Made by a program: the position numbers and the translations under genes
Notes under the pieces: generated by a model
What the model saw: the letters and a program-made list of their open reading frames with translations, nothing else
What the model was told of the DNA's origin: nothing
Database searches by the model: none
In this document: one piece after another, positions 9,270-17,635 of the stretch
How the letters are laid out: every line of letters begins with the position of its first letter
Numbering within the stretch: position 1 is the first letter of the stretch
From: Sinorhizobium fredii USDA 205
GTDB lineage: Bacteria; Pseudomonadota; Alphaproteobacteria; Rhizobiales; Rhizobiaceae
Direction of reading: 5' to 3'
Length of the DNA stretch: 64,000 nucleotides
Assembly (NCBI RefSeq): GCF_001461695.1
Contig: NZ_AUTC01000001.1
Coordinates: 62,001 to 126,000, forward strand

Positions 9270-10184
9270 ATGGAAACCTGGGTTCTCATCACCGTCGCGG
9301 CCGCCTTTCTGCAGAATATCCGCTCCTCCATGCAGAAGCACCTGAAGGGTGCCATGGGGACGACCGGCGCCACCTTCGTGCGCTTCGGCTTCGGACTGCC
9401 CTTCGCGCTCCTCTATCTCCTGCTGCTCTGGCGCGTGGCCGGTCATCCGCTGCCGGTGCCGAACGCGACCTTCTTCCTCTGGGCTGCCGTCGGCGGCATG
9501 GCGCAGATCGCCGCGACATTCCTGCTCGTGCACCTGTTCTCCTTCCGCAACTTCGCCGTCGGTACCGCCTATTCCCGCACCGAACCTGCCCAGGCGGCGC
9601 TCTTCGGGCTGATCTTCCTCGGTGAAAAAGCAAGCCAGGGGACGCTCGTGGCGATCGCCATCTCGGTCGTCGGGGTCATGCTGATTTCCGTTGCCCGCAC
9701 GACGCTCAGCCCCCGCTCGCTGCTGACCTCGGTCTTCAGCCGGACGGCCGCGATCGGCCTGCTCTCCGGCACCTTCTTCGGGCTCTCCGCGGTTTCCTAC
9801 CGTTCCGCCTCGCTGGCGCTGGCATCCAGCCTGCCGACGCCGGACTACATGATGCAGGCGAGCTTCACGCTCGGATTCGTCATCCTGCTCCAGACCGCAG
9901 TCATGCTCCTTTGGATCGTCGCACGCGAACCCGATGAGCTGAAGCGCATCGGTGCGGCCTGGAAGCCCGCTTTCATTGTCGGCTTCGTCGGTTCGTCCGC
10001 GTCCTTCGGCTGGTTCATGGCAATGACGCTGCAGCAGGCGGCGATCGTCAAGGTGGTGGCGCAGGTAGAGATGCTCTTCACCTTCGCCTCGTCCTTCTTC
10101 GTGTTCCGCGAATGGATCAATCGTCTGGAATTGTTCGGCTGCCTGCTGATCGTGCTCGGCGTCGTGATGCTGCTTGTCCTCTAG
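9270..10184 (+). CDS. DMT/EamA-family transporter
   Basis: 304-aa inner-membrane protein with about ten hydrophobic segments in two EamA-like halves (residues about 3-145 and 155-304), typical of drug/metabolite exporters. The start ATG (METWVLITVAAAFLQNIRSS) directly enters TM1. The second half contains FVGSSASFGWFMAMTLQQAAIVKVVAQVE, a stretch usual for the family. Nothing nearby indicates a substrate. Confidence 0.88.
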   Translation: METWVLITVAAAFLQNIRSSMQKHLKGAMGTTGATFVRFGFGLPFALLYLLLLWRVAGHPLPVPNATFFLWAAVGGMAQIAATFLLVHLFSFRNFAVGTAYSRTEPAQAALFGLIFLGEKASQGTLVAIAISVVGVMLISVARTTLSPRSLLTSVFSRTAAIGLLSGTFFGLSAVSYRSASLALASSLPTPDYMMQASFTLGFVILLQTAVMLLWIVAREPDELKRIGAAWKPAFIVGFVGSSASFGWFMAMTLQQAAIVKVVAQVEMLFTFASSFFVFREWINRLELFGCLLIVLGVVMLLVL

Positions 10185-10253
10185 ACGGCGGATTCCAAAA
10201 ATAGGCGCCCGAATTTCGGCGGACGATTCAATCACCGGGTGCTACAAGTTGGC

Positions 10254-11333
10254 ATGCTTTTCGATTTGCCGAACGACGAGATCCTTTACGATGCGCTTCT
10301 GGCCCGCAGTTCCGACTATGAGGGCCAGGCCTTCGTCTGCGTCAAGAGCACGGGCATCTTCTGCCGGCTCTCCTGTCCGGCGCGCAAGCCGAAACGGGAA
10401 AACACCCTGTTCTTCGACAGCATCGCAGCTTGCATCAATTCCGGCTTTAGGCCCTGCCAGCGATGCCGGCCGCTGGCCCAGGTTTCCGGCAAGGAGCCGC
10501 TTGTCGACCAACTGCTGAAGCTCCTCGATCGCGATCCGGATCGGCGCTGGACCGAAGACGACCTGGTGCGGCGCGGGCTCGATCCGTCGACCGTGCGCCG
10601 CGCCTTCAAGCGGAGCCTCGGCCTCACCTTTCTCGACCTGGCCCGGCAGCGGCGCATGGGAGAGGCGGCCCGGCAGCTTTCGGCCGGCGCGAGCGTCATC
10701 GCGGCGCAGGTCGACGCGGGCTACGAATCGCCAAGCGGCTTCCGCGCCGCTTTCGCGCGGCTGATCGGCGCGGCGCCGGTGAAGGCGCAAGGCCGAGAAC
10801 TGCTCTTTGCCGACTGGATCGACACGCCGCTCGGGCCGATGGTCGCGGTTGCCGACCAGACGCATCTGCACTTGCTCGAGTTCCATGATCGCAAGGCGCT
10901 GCCGGCCGAATTGGAGAGGCTGAAACAAACGGCGCGATCGGCCGTCGTGCCGGGCAGGACCCCGCCGATCGAGCAGATCGACGCCGAACTCAAAGCCTAT
11001 TTCGCCGGCCAGCCCGTTGAATTTCTGACGCCCCTTGCTCTCGATGGCAGCGCCTTCGAGCGGCAGGTATGGGCAAGGCTCATGCAAATACCGATCGGCG
11101 AGACGCGATCCTATAGCGACATCGCGCGAGAAGTCGCTACCATCGGCACGGTGCGTGCCGTTGCCAGGGCGAATGGCGCCAACCGCATTGCGATCGTCGT
11201 CCCGTGTCACCGCTGCATCGGGGCGGACGGATCGTTGACGGGGTATGGCGGCGGCCTGGAGCGAAAGCAATGGCTGCTTCGGCACGAGGGCAAGATGAGA
11301 CCTGTCGGCCTGTTTACGGAGGAGATGCGATGA
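10254..11333 (+). CDS. ada: Bifunctional DNA repair methyltransferase / transcriptional activator Ada
   Basis: 359-aa adaptive-response protein. The N-terminal zinc domain has Cys37, Cys41, Cys68 and Cys71, matching the E. coli Ada cysteines that bind zinc and accept methyl groups from phosphotriesters. An AraC-type HTH follows at about 85-180. The C-terminal O6-methylguanine methyltransferase domain has the active site PCHR with Cys318. It should repair alkylated DNA and activate its own regulon. A GTG 15 bp upstream is an alternative start. The stop overlaps the next ATG (ATGA), so the PEP-mutase-like gene is translationally coupled. Confidence 0.95.
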   Translation: MLFDLPNDEILYDALLARSSDYEGQAFVCVKSTGIFCRLSCPARKPKRENTLFFDSIAACINSGFRPCQRCRPLAQVSGKEPLVDQLLKLLDRDPDRRWTEDDLVRRGLDPSTVRRAFKRSLGLTFLDLARQRRMGEAARQLSAGASVIAAQVDAGYESPSGFRAAFARLIGAAPVKAQGRELLFADWIDTPLGPMVAVADQTHLHLLEFHDRKALPAELERLKQTARSAVVPGRTPPIEQIDAELKAYFAGQPVEFLTPLALDGSAFERQVWARLMQIPIGETRSYSDIAREVATIGTVRAVARANGANRIAIVVPCHRCIGADGSLTGYGGGLERKQWLLRHEGKMRPVGLFTEEMR

Positions 11334-12097
11334 ACCAGGAGGAAAGGGCGCGCGCCTTTGAGGCGCTGCACCGCAAGGGCGACCCGATCGTGCTTTACAA
11401 TATCTGGGACGCCGGCAGCGCTCGCTGCGTGGCCGAGGCCGGCGCCAAGGCGCTCGCCACCGGAAGCTGGTCGGTGGCGGCCGCGCACGGCTTTGGCGAT
11501 GGGCAGAAGATCCCGCTGCAAGTGCTGGTCGAGGTCGCCCGCGAGATCGCCGCGTCGACCGACCTGCCGCTATCGGTCGATTTCGAGGGCGCCTATTCGG
11601 AGGACCCGGCCCAGGGAGCGGCCAATGTGGCGCAGCTGATCGATGCCGGCGCGATCGGCATCAACTTCGAGGATCAGGTCGTCGGCAAGGGCGGCGTCCA
11701 CCCGGTCGGCAAGCAGGCGGCCCGCATCCGGGCGATCCGCGAGATGGCGGAACGCCAGAACGTGCCGCTCTTCATCAATGCCCGTACCGACCTGTTCCTG
11801 CAGGAAAGCGACGCGGCACGCCATCAGGGTCTGCTGCACGATGCGCTCGCCCGCGCCAAGGCCTATGCGGGAGCCGGGGCAAGCGGTTTCTTCGCGCCGG
11901 GGCTCGCCGATGCCGAACTGATCGGCAAGCTCTGTGCCGCATCGCCTTTGCCGGTGAACGTGATGATGAAGCCGGGTGCGCCGGATCTGGCTACGCTTGC
12001 CGCCGCCGGCGTCGGCCGCGTCAGCTACGGCCCGTTCCCCTATCGGGCAATGACCGCGTGGCTCAAGGGCGAGGCGGAGAAGGTTTACGGGAAGTAA
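11330..12097 (+). CDS. Isocitrate lyase/PEP mutase superfamily protein
   Basis: 255-aa TIM-barrel protein. Family marks are LYNIWDAGSARCVAEAGAKALATGS at the N terminus, the metal-site region SVDFEGAYSED and the strand IGINFEDQ. It lacks the KKCGH loop of true isocitrate lyases, so it is more likely an oxaloacetate/acylpyruvate hydrolase or a carbon-carbon lyase of the PEP-mutase group. It overlaps ada by 4 bp and is probably transcribed with it. That pairing is common in alphaproteobacteria by recollection, but no repair role is established. Two strong hairpins follow it. Confidence 0.85.
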   Translation: MNQEERARAFEALHRKGDPIVLYNIWDAGSARCVAEAGAKALATGSWSVAAAHGFGDGQKIPLQVLVEVAREIAASTDLPLSVDFEGAYSEDPAQGAANVAQLIDAGAIGINFEDQVVGKGGVHPVGKQAARIRAIREMAERQNVPLFINARTDLFLQESDAARHQGLLHDALARAKAYAGAGASGFFAPGLADAELIGKLCAASPLPVNVMMKPGAPDLATLAAAGVGRVSYGPFPYRAMTAWLKGEAEKVYGK

Positions 12098-12131
12098 CTG
12101 GCGGGAGAGTTTGCTCATCCCGCTGCCGCGA

Positions 12132-12219
12132 CCTTCTCCCCGCAGGCGGGGAGAAGGCGTATGCCGCGCCGCCTCACCCTAACCCTCTCCCCGCGCGCGG
12201 GGAGAGGGTTAGGGTGAGG
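12132..12219. repeat. Two REP-like hairpins between convergent genes
   Basis: First hairpin: arms 12132-12143 and 12146-12157 (CCTTCTCCCCGC and complement). Second: a perfect 24-bp inverted repeat, 12172-12195 against 12196-12219, built on CCCTAACCCTCTCCCC. Related sequence recurs at 16016-16116 and 52592-52708. They lie between convergent stops and probably also terminate transcription in both directions. Confidence 0.85.
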
Positions 12220-12256
12220 GGCAACTTGAGCAGGAGAGCGACGTGGGGCCGTTCCG

Positions 12257-13144
12257 TTAAGGCACGATCAGCGTACCGGCGCCGCGTTCGGTGAAGATCT
12301 CGAGCAGTACCGAATGGGCGGTCTTGCCGTTGAGGATGACCACGCCCTGCACGCCCGCCTTGATCGCCTCCATGCAGGTCTCGACCTTCGGGATCATGCC
12401 GCCGGAAATCGTGCCGTCGGCGATCAGCGCGCGTGCCTGCGCGACCGAAAGCTCCTTGATGAGATTGCCCTCTTTGTCGAGAACGCCCGGAACGTCGGTC
12501 AGGAACAGGAGGCGCGTCGCATTGAGCGCGCCGGCAATGGCGCCTGCGAAGGTATCGGCGTTGATGTTGTAGGTATGACCGTCGCGGCCGGGAGCGACAG
12601 GGGCGATCACCGGGATCATCTCCGAGCGCGCCAACAGGTCGAGAAGCGTACGGTCTACCTCGACCACCTCGCCGACGAAGCCGAGATCGAGGATGCGCTC
12701 GATATTGGAATCCGGGTCCTTGATGGTCTTGCGCGCCTTTTCCGCGAAGACCATGTTGCCATCCTTGCCGCAAAGGCCGATCGCCCATTCGCCGGTCTGG
12801 TTGATCAGAGCGACGATCTCCTTGTTGATCGAACCGGCAAGGACCATCTCGACGATCTCGACGGTCTTCTCGTCGGTGACGCGCAGCCCGCCTTCGAACT
12901 TTGATTCGATGCCCATCTTGTTGAGCATGGCGCCGATCTGCGGGCCTCCGCCATGCACGACGATCGGATTGACGCCGGACTGCTTCAGGAGCGCGATATC
13001 GCTGGCGAAGGCGCGCCCGAGTTCGGGATTGCCCATCGCGTGGCCGCCATATTTGACGACGATCGTCTTGTTCTCGTAGCGCTGCATGTAGGGTAGCGCC
13101 TGGGCGAGCAGGCGTGCCTGGATTTCACTCTCTGATGCGGACAT
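12257..13144 (-). CDS. argB: Acetylglutamate kinase
   Basis: 295-aa amino-acid kinase that phosphorylates N-acetylglutamate, the second step of arginine synthesis. Typical features are VVKYGGHAM with the ATP-binding lysine, [15 protein letters not shown], the NAG/ATP region [12 protein letters not shown], and DVPGVLD. The long N-terminal helix (residues 1-25) is found in arginine-inhibited hexameric enzymes, suggesting feedback control. The ATG is preceded by a modest Shine-Dalgarno sequence. In rhizobia argB commonly lies near engB/yidC, as here, but a sigma factor cluster and other genes intervene. Confidence 0.97.
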   Translation of the reverse strand: MSASESEIQARLLAQALPYMQRYENKTIVVKYGGHAMGNPELGRAFASDIALLKQSGVNPIVVHGGGPQIGAMLNKMGIESKFEGGLRVTDEKTVEIVEMVLAGSINKEIVALINQTGEWAIGLCGKDGNMVFAEKARKTIKDPDSNIERILDLGFVGEVVEVDRTLLDLLARSEMIPVIAPVAPGRDGHTYNINADTFAGAIAGALNATRLLFLTDVPGVLDKEGNLIKELSVAQARALIADGTISGGMIPKVETCMEAIKAGVQGVVILNGKTAHSVLLEIFTERGAGTLIVP

Positions 13145-13336
13145 AGCGGACCCTCGAAAAATACCGGCTGCTGTTTAGCGCATGTTTCCGCCGGATGGAA
13201 TGATCCGAGCGCAACATTGCCCGCAATGACGGCGACAGCGACCTTTGCGCGTCTGGAGAGACGGGTGCTGCCGCAGGGTGGTTGCGCGGAGTTTTCTGGC
13301 CTAAGGTGTCCGGGATGAAGCCGAGGGGCATATGGC

Positions 13337-13876
13337 ATGGCCGACAAGGAGATTTCCGCGCTGCTGGGGCGCGTGGCTCTGGCAGACCGCGACGCATTCG
13401 CCTCACTCTATCGCCAGACAAGCCCGAAACTCTTCGGCATCTGCGTGCGTATCCTCAAGGATCGCGGTGAAGCCGAAGAGGCGCTGCAGGAAGTCTACGT
13501 CAAGATCTGGTACCGCGCCGACCGCTTTCTGGCCGGCGAAGCTGCTCCGATGTCATGGCTCGCCGCAATAGCCCGCAATCAGGCGATCGATCGCCTACGG
13601 GCGCGCAAACCCGTCGCCAATGCGATTGACGAGGCCTATGATTTGGCTGATCCTGCACTGGATCCGGAGAGATCAGCGATGATCCGGTCGGAGGGGAGGC
13701 GCATCGAGGCCTGTCTCGAAGAGCTTGAGGCGGACCGTGCCGAGGCGGTTCGTCGGGCCTATGTCGAGGGATTGAGCTACCAGGAACTGGCCGAGATATT
13801 CGCGGTACCGCTCAACACGATGCGGACCTGGTTGAGGCGAAGCCTCCTGAAGTTGAGAGAGTGCATGGAACGATGA
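13337..13876 (+). CDS. ECF RNA polymerase sigma factor (SigK-like)
   Basis: 179-aa extracytoplasmic-function sigma factor. Region 2 spans about residues 20-90 (FASLYRQTSPKLFGICVRIL, MSWLAAIARNQAIDRLR) and region 4 about 120-175 (GLSYQELAEIFAVPLNTMRTWLRRSL). The downstream anti-sigma gene overlaps by 4 bp (ATGA), so the two are co-translated. The fasciclin and MsrB genes that follow are the likely local targets. It resembles the SigK/RskA group; assignment to a named S. meliloti RpoE paralogue cannot be made here. No convincing ECF promoter pair was recognised. Confidence 0.93.
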   Translation: MADKEISALLGRVALADRDAFASLYRQTSPKLFGICVRILKDRGEAEEALQEVYVKIWYRADRFLAGEAAPMSWLAAIARNQAIDRLRARKPVANAIDEAYDLADPALDPERSAMIRSEGRRIEACLEELEADRAEAVRRAYVEGLSYQELAEIFAVPLNTMRTWLRRSLLKLRECMER

Positions 13877-14592
13877 CGACCCAGAAGCCCGAGAGCGGGG
13901 ATTCTCGCAGCGACGAAGTGATCGCGGGGGAATACGTGCTGGGTGTTCTGTCTGCCGAGGACCGCCGCCAGGTCGAGGCGCGTATGGCAACCGATCGCAA
14001 CTTCGCCGCCATGGTCGTTCGCTGGCAAAGCAACCTCGCCTCCATCGACCTGGCCTATGAACCGGTCGCGCCGCCGCCGCATGTCTTCGCTGCGATCGAG
14101 AGCAGAGTCTTCGAGAGCCCGGCAAGTACCGGCAGGTCCGCCAGCCTGTGGAACTCGCTGTCGTTCTGGCGCAGTCTGGCCTTTGCCTCGCTTGCCGCCG
14201 TCGCCGTCCTCGGGATCTCCATGCTGGAGCTCTTCAGCGCCGGCCAGGGCGGCAAGCCGCTTGTCGCAGAACTCCAGGGGCAAGGCAATGGCCTCGGCCT
14301 CGCCCTCGTTGCACAGTTCGACACCGGATCCGGGCGGCTGAGGGTGACGCCGGTCGCTGCCCGGCAGACGGAGGAGAAATCCCTGGAACTCTGGCTGATC
14401 AAGGGCAGCGACCCCGCCATCTCGCTCGGCGTGCTGCCGCAGTCCGGCGAGGGCGAGATCCTCGTTCGGCCTGCTGTCCGCTCGAAGATCACCGAAGGCT
14501 CGACGCTCGCCGTCAGCCTCGAACCGCTTGGCGGCTCGCCGACCGGCTCGGCCACCGGGCCTGTCATCGCACTCGGCACCACACGCCGGTGA
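13873..14592 (+). CDS. Anti-sigma factor (RskA-like, single transmembrane segment)
   Basis: 239-aa protein with a cytoplasmic N-terminal anti-sigma domain (EYVLGVLSAEDRRQVEARMATD; no Cys/His zinc-finger motif seen), one TM segment at about residues 97-119, and a periplasmic C-terminal RskA domain (LELWLIKGSDPAISLGVLP). It should hold the upstream ECF sigma factor at the membrane until a periplasmic signal triggers release. The ATG start inside the sigma stop codon is preferred over an upstream in-frame ATG. Confidence 0.9.
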   Translation: MTTQKPESGDSRSDEVIAGEYVLGVLSAEDRRQVEARMATDRNFAAMVVRWQSNLASIDLAYEPVAPPPHVFAAIESRVFESPASTGRSASLWNSLSFWRSLAFASLAAVAVLGISMLELFSAGQGGKPLVAELQGQGNGLGLALVAQFDTGSGRLRVTPVAARQTEEKSLELWLIKGSDPAISLGVLPQSGEGEILVRPAVRSKITEGSTLAVSLEPLGGSPTGSATGPVIALGTTRR

Positions 14593-14784
14593 AGCTCCAC
14601 CGGCCTGAAATGGCGGGGCCAGTTCGTCTTGTTTGTCAACCGGATAGAGAGATCAGGCGCGTGGCTTGAAACTCTTTTTCCACGCCTTCCGTTGCTCGCC
14701 ATGTTCCCAAAGAGGGAACGGACGACTTGGGCGGGGTGCCTCCGAAGCGCCCCGGTAACAAACGCAACAGGAAGGAAAGAGAAG

Positions 14785-15342
14785 ATGTTCAGGTCCGTGC
14801 TCCATTCGACGGCTGTCGCCTCCATTCTCGCCGCCGGCGCAACCTTCGCTCATGCGGAAAACCCGATGGTCGGCGGCGCGCCGATGTATGCCGAGAAGAA
14901 TATCGTCGAGAATGCCGTCAACTCGAAGGACCACACCACGTTGGTCGCGGCTGTGAAAGCGGCCGGCCTTGTCGAGACGTTGCAGGGCAAGGGGCCGTTC
15001 ACCGTCTTCGCGCCCACCAACGATGCATTCGGTGCGTTGCCGACCGGGACGGTCGACATGCTCTTGAAGCCCGAGAACAAGGACAAACTCGCCAAGGTCC
15101 TGACCTGTCATGTCGTGGCGGCCGATGCGATGTCGTCGACGATCGCCAAGATGATCGCCGATGATGGCGGCGCACACGACGTCAAGACGGTCGGAGGGTG
15201 CATCCTGAAGGCCAGGGCCGACGGCGGCAAGATCGGCCTGACCGATGAGACCGGCAGCACCGCCTGGGTTACCATTGCCGACGTGAAGCAGTCGAACGGC
15301 GTGATCCACGTGATCAACAAGGTGCTGCTGCCGAAGGGTTGA
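14785..15342 (+). CDS. Secreted fasciclin-domain protein
   Basis: 185-aa protein with a Sec signal peptide (cleavage near AHA-EN, residue 23) and one fasciclin (FAS1) domain at about 40-185. FAS1 motifs include TLVAAVKAAGLVETLQGKGP, FTVFAPTNDAF and the final VIHVINKVLLP. It is probably periplasmic or extracellular; FAS1 domains mediate adhesion, but bacterial copies beside ECF sigma genes are poorly defined. The Shine-Dalgarno GGAAGGAAAGAG precedes the ATG. A 192-bp gap after the anti-sigma gene suggests its own promoter. Confidence 0.92.
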   Translation: MFRSVLHSTAVASILAAGATFAHAENPMVGGAPMYAEKNIVENAVNSKDHTTLVAAVKAAGLVETLQGKGPFTVFAPTNDAFGALPTGTVDMLLKPENKDKLAKVLTCHVVAADAMSSTIAKMIADDGGAHDVKTVGGCILKARADGGKIGLTDETGSTAWVTIADVKQSNGVIHVINKVLLPKG

Positions 15343-15499
15343 GCGCCCCGTCACCGGTTCGTGCGGCCTTGCACGGGCCGGTGGCATTCCATCGGGCCAG
15401 CGGTTCACGGCGGTTTGATTCGCATTGCTTTGCCGCTTCGGGCGCGGGCCCTCTATACTTCAAGCGGATCGGCTGCGACGCCGCCGACGGGAGGTTCCG

Positions 15500-15997
15500 A
15501 TGACGAGTCGACGCAATTTCCTCACATTGGGCGTGGCACTCGCCGCCTGGGTCGCCTCAGGCAAGTTCGCCCCGCCTGCGCAAGCTTCCGAGAGCGGCGA
15601 GACCTTCGAAATCACCAGAACGGATGAAGAGTGGCGAACGGCCCTCGGCGAGGCACAGTACCGCATCCTCAGGCAGGAGGACACCGAACGGCCCTTCAGC
15701 AGCGCGCTCAACGACGAGAAGCGCAAGGGCATCTTTCATTGCGCCGGATGCGACCTGCCGGTCTATTCCTCCGAGGCGAAATACGACAGCGGCACGGGTT
15801 GGCCGAGCTTCTGGCAGTCGCTCCCGGGCGCTATCGGCATGCGTGACGACAATTCGCTGTTCATGACCAGGACCGAATGCCATTGCCGGCGTTGCGGCGG
15901 CCATTTCGGCCATATCTTCGACGACGGACCGCCGCCGACCGGAAAGCGGCACTGCATCAACGGGCTCGCGCTGACCTTTGCGCCGGCGGACGTGTGA
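15500..15997 (+). CDS. msrB: Tat-exported peptide-methionine (R)-S-oxide reductase
   Basis: 165-aa methionine sulfoxide reductase B. A twin-arginine-type signal (TSRRNFLTLG, residues 2-11, followed by a hydrophobic stretch) predicts periplasmic export, unlike cytosolic MsrB. Zinc ligands are Cys81/Cys84 and Cys129/Cys132; the catalytic Cys152 lies in RHCIN. It reduces oxidised methionine in exported proteins. Shine-Dalgarno GGGAGG lies 7 bp before the ATG. Its place after the ECF sigma/anti-sigma/fasciclin genes suggests a cell-envelope oxidative stress response. Confidence 0.93.
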   Translation: MTSRRNFLTLGVALAAWVASGKFAPPAQASESGETFEITRTDEEWRTALGEAQYRILRQEDTERPFSSALNDEKRKGIFHCAGCDLPVYSSEAKYDSGTGWPSFWQSLPGAIGMRDDNSLFMTRTECHCRRCGGHFGHIFDDGPPPTGKRHCINGLALTFAPADV

Positions 15998-16015
15998 GGA
16001 AAAAGCCCTCAGCGT

Positions 16016-16116
16016 GACCCCCTCCCTGTTCTGACGGGGAGAGGGGGCAAATGCGGCGCGGGCGAATTCTCGGCCCGCCTGCGGGAAGAAGGTGGCCGGC
16101 AGGCCGCATGAGGGGC
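16016..16116. repeat. REP-like intergenic repeat
   Basis: GC-rich palindromic block between msrB and the DUF1269 gene, with GACGGGGAGAGGGGG near one end and CCCGCCTGCGGGA...GGCAGGCCGCATGAGGGGC at the other. The right end closely matches the element at 52592-52708. Convergent gene ends flank it, so it may also serve as a terminator. Confidence 0.7.
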
Positions 16117-16135
16117 TATCGCTGAAACTCGGCGA

Positions 16136-16675
16136 TCAGAACGTCCCGGCCTGCGGTGACGGCGTCTGCGCATCGGAGAGGGCGGCCTGCAGTTTCTGCT
16201 CCTGCTCCGGTGAGAGCGAGGTCTTGAGCACGCGGCCGCGAAGCCCCGAAAGTTCGGCCAGAACCTTTTCCGGCTGCACCTTGCGCACCAGGATGAAAAG
16301 GGCGGAGGAGTTGTTCGGGATCGTACTACCGAGCGACTTGATGAAATCGTCGTCGATACCGTAGTCGGCAAGCGAACCGGAAAGCGCCCCGGCACCTGCG
16401 CCGATCGCACCGCCGATCGCGAAGCCGGCGAGCGGGTTCAGGAAAAGCAAGCCGACCAGTCCGCCCCAGAGCGAGCCTGACAGCAGGCCCGAGGCTGCCC
16501 CGACCGTGGGGAGATTGATACTCTGTTTCAGATGCACCTTGCCTTCGGCGTCGCGCACCACGACGACCGCGTCTTCCAGATCGATCAGATATTCCTTCTT
16601 CAGGCTGTGGAGCTTCAGGAGGACCCGGTCGGCTTCCTCCGGCGCGTCGAAACCGATGACAATCAAGTCGGACAT
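16136..16675 (-). CDS. DUF1269 domain-containing membrane-associated protein
   Basis: 179-aa protein of unknown function. It starts with a ferredoxin-like segment (MSDLIVIGFDAPEEADRVL) followed by EDAVVVVRDAEGKVHLKQ. A central Gly-rich hydrophobic hairpin (about residues 60-98: GLLSGSLWGGLVGLLF, then AIGGAIGAGAGALSGSLADYGI) is the DUF1269/glycine-zipper hallmark. The C-terminal half (SALFILVRKVQPEKVLAEL) completes the domain. It stands alone, between the repeat and engB. Confidence 0.85.
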   Translation of the reverse strand: MSDLIVIGFDAPEEADRVLLKLHSLKKEYLIDLEDAVVVVRDAEGKVHLKQSINLPTVGAASGLLSGSLWGGLVGLLFLNPLAGFAIGGAIGAGAGALSGSLADYGIDDDFIKSLGSTIPNNSSALFILVRKVQPEKVLAELSGLRGRVLKTSLSPEQEQKLQAALSDAQTPSPQAGTF

Positions 16676-16817
16676 CTCTCTCTCCTCTGACCTTGAGGCG
16701 ACGAAAACCTGTCGTCGCCAGCCAGGAGATAGTGCGGCGGGCGCGTCCGGGTAGTGACGGGTTCAAAGAGTTGCGACAGACTCTTTTCGAGGAGCCGCCG
16801 GGCTGCTCACGCCGCCT

Positions 16818-17471
16818 TCAGCGCACGACGGCGTGTTCGATCGCAGCGCGCAGGTCTTCGATCCCATCGCCCTTTTCCGATGACGTCGATAGGATCTCCG
16901 GATAGGCGGCCGGCCGCTTCTTGATCTTGTCGAGCGTTTCGGCGATCAGCCGCGGCACGCCGGCCGCCTTGATCTTGTCGGTCTTCGTCAGCACGATCTG
17001 ATAGGAGACCGCCGCCTTGTCGAGGAGCGACAGCACCTCCTCGTCGTTCTTCTTGATGCCGTGGCGAGCGTCGATCAGCACATAGACGCGCTTCAGCGTC
17101 GAGCGGCCGCGCAGATAATCGAAGACGAGCTTCGTCCAGGCATCCACCTGTTCCTTCGGCGCCTGGGCATAGCCATAGCCGGGCATGTCGACGAGCGCCA
17201 TCGGCGGCAGGTCATCGGCCTCGCCGGAATAACCGTCCGGCACGAAATAGTTGAGTTCCTGGGTGCGCCCGGGCGTGTTTGAGGTGCGGGCGAGGCCCTT
17301 GTGGCCGACGAGCGCATTGATCAGCGAGGACTTGCCGACATTGGAGCGTCCGGCAAAGGCGATCTCCGTCGGCCCCTCGGGCGGCAGGAACTTCATCGCC
17401 GGGACGCCGCGGATGAAGATCCACGGGCGACCGAAAACACTGGAGGCGTTCTGATTGTTCTGACCGGACAT
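16818..17471 (-). CDS. engB: Ribosome biogenesis GTP-binding protein EngB/YsxC
   Basis: 217-aa essential-type GTPase used in large ribosomal subunit assembly. G1 is GRSNVGKSS (41-49), the G2 region has [11 protein letters not shown]3 is DMPGYG, G4 TKTD, and a C-terminal SSEKGDGI. The start chosen is the ATG of MSGQNNQN, with AGAGGA about 9 bp upstream; longer in-frame starts exist but extend beyond family length. It lies downstream of yidC on the same strand but behind a hairpin terminator. Confidence 0.95.
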   Translation of the reverse strand: MSGQNNQNASSVFGRPWIFIRGVPAMKFLPPEGPTEIAFAGRSNVGKSSLINALVGHKGLARTSNTPGRTQELNYFVPDGYSGEADDLPPMALVDMPGYGYAQAPKEQVDAWTKLVFDYLRGRSTLKRVYVLIDARHGIKKNDEEVLSLLDKAAVSYQIVLTKTDKIKAAGVPRLIAETLDKIKKRPAAYPEILSTSSEKGDGIEDLRAAIEHAVVR

Positions 17472-17567
17472 GTCCTGCGATCCTCTTAGCCGGGCCGGCA
17501 TCAGGCTTTTGGCGTCGCTTGTCAAGCGCAGCTTTGGCTGCCCACAGGTGCCGATTCCCGCTGCATG

Positions 17568-17602
17568 AAAGAGAAAGCCCCGGATTACTCTTGATCCGGG
17601 GC
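17568..17602 (-). terminator. Rho-independent terminator after yidC
   Basis: On the minus strand the stem GCCCCGGAT/ATCCGGGGC (17594-17602 with 17577-17585) is followed by a U-rich tail (TTTCTCTTTC). It lies about 34 bp past the yidC stop and would end the rpmH-rnpA-yidC transcript before engB. Confidence 0.85.
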
Positions 17603-17635
17603 CCAATGGCGCTGCAGGAGCGAAGGCGGTGCCGG

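Noticed and set aside
14593..14784. GGAAC box as an ECF -35 before the fasciclin gene
   Set aside because: No matching -10 element at the expected distance could be identified.
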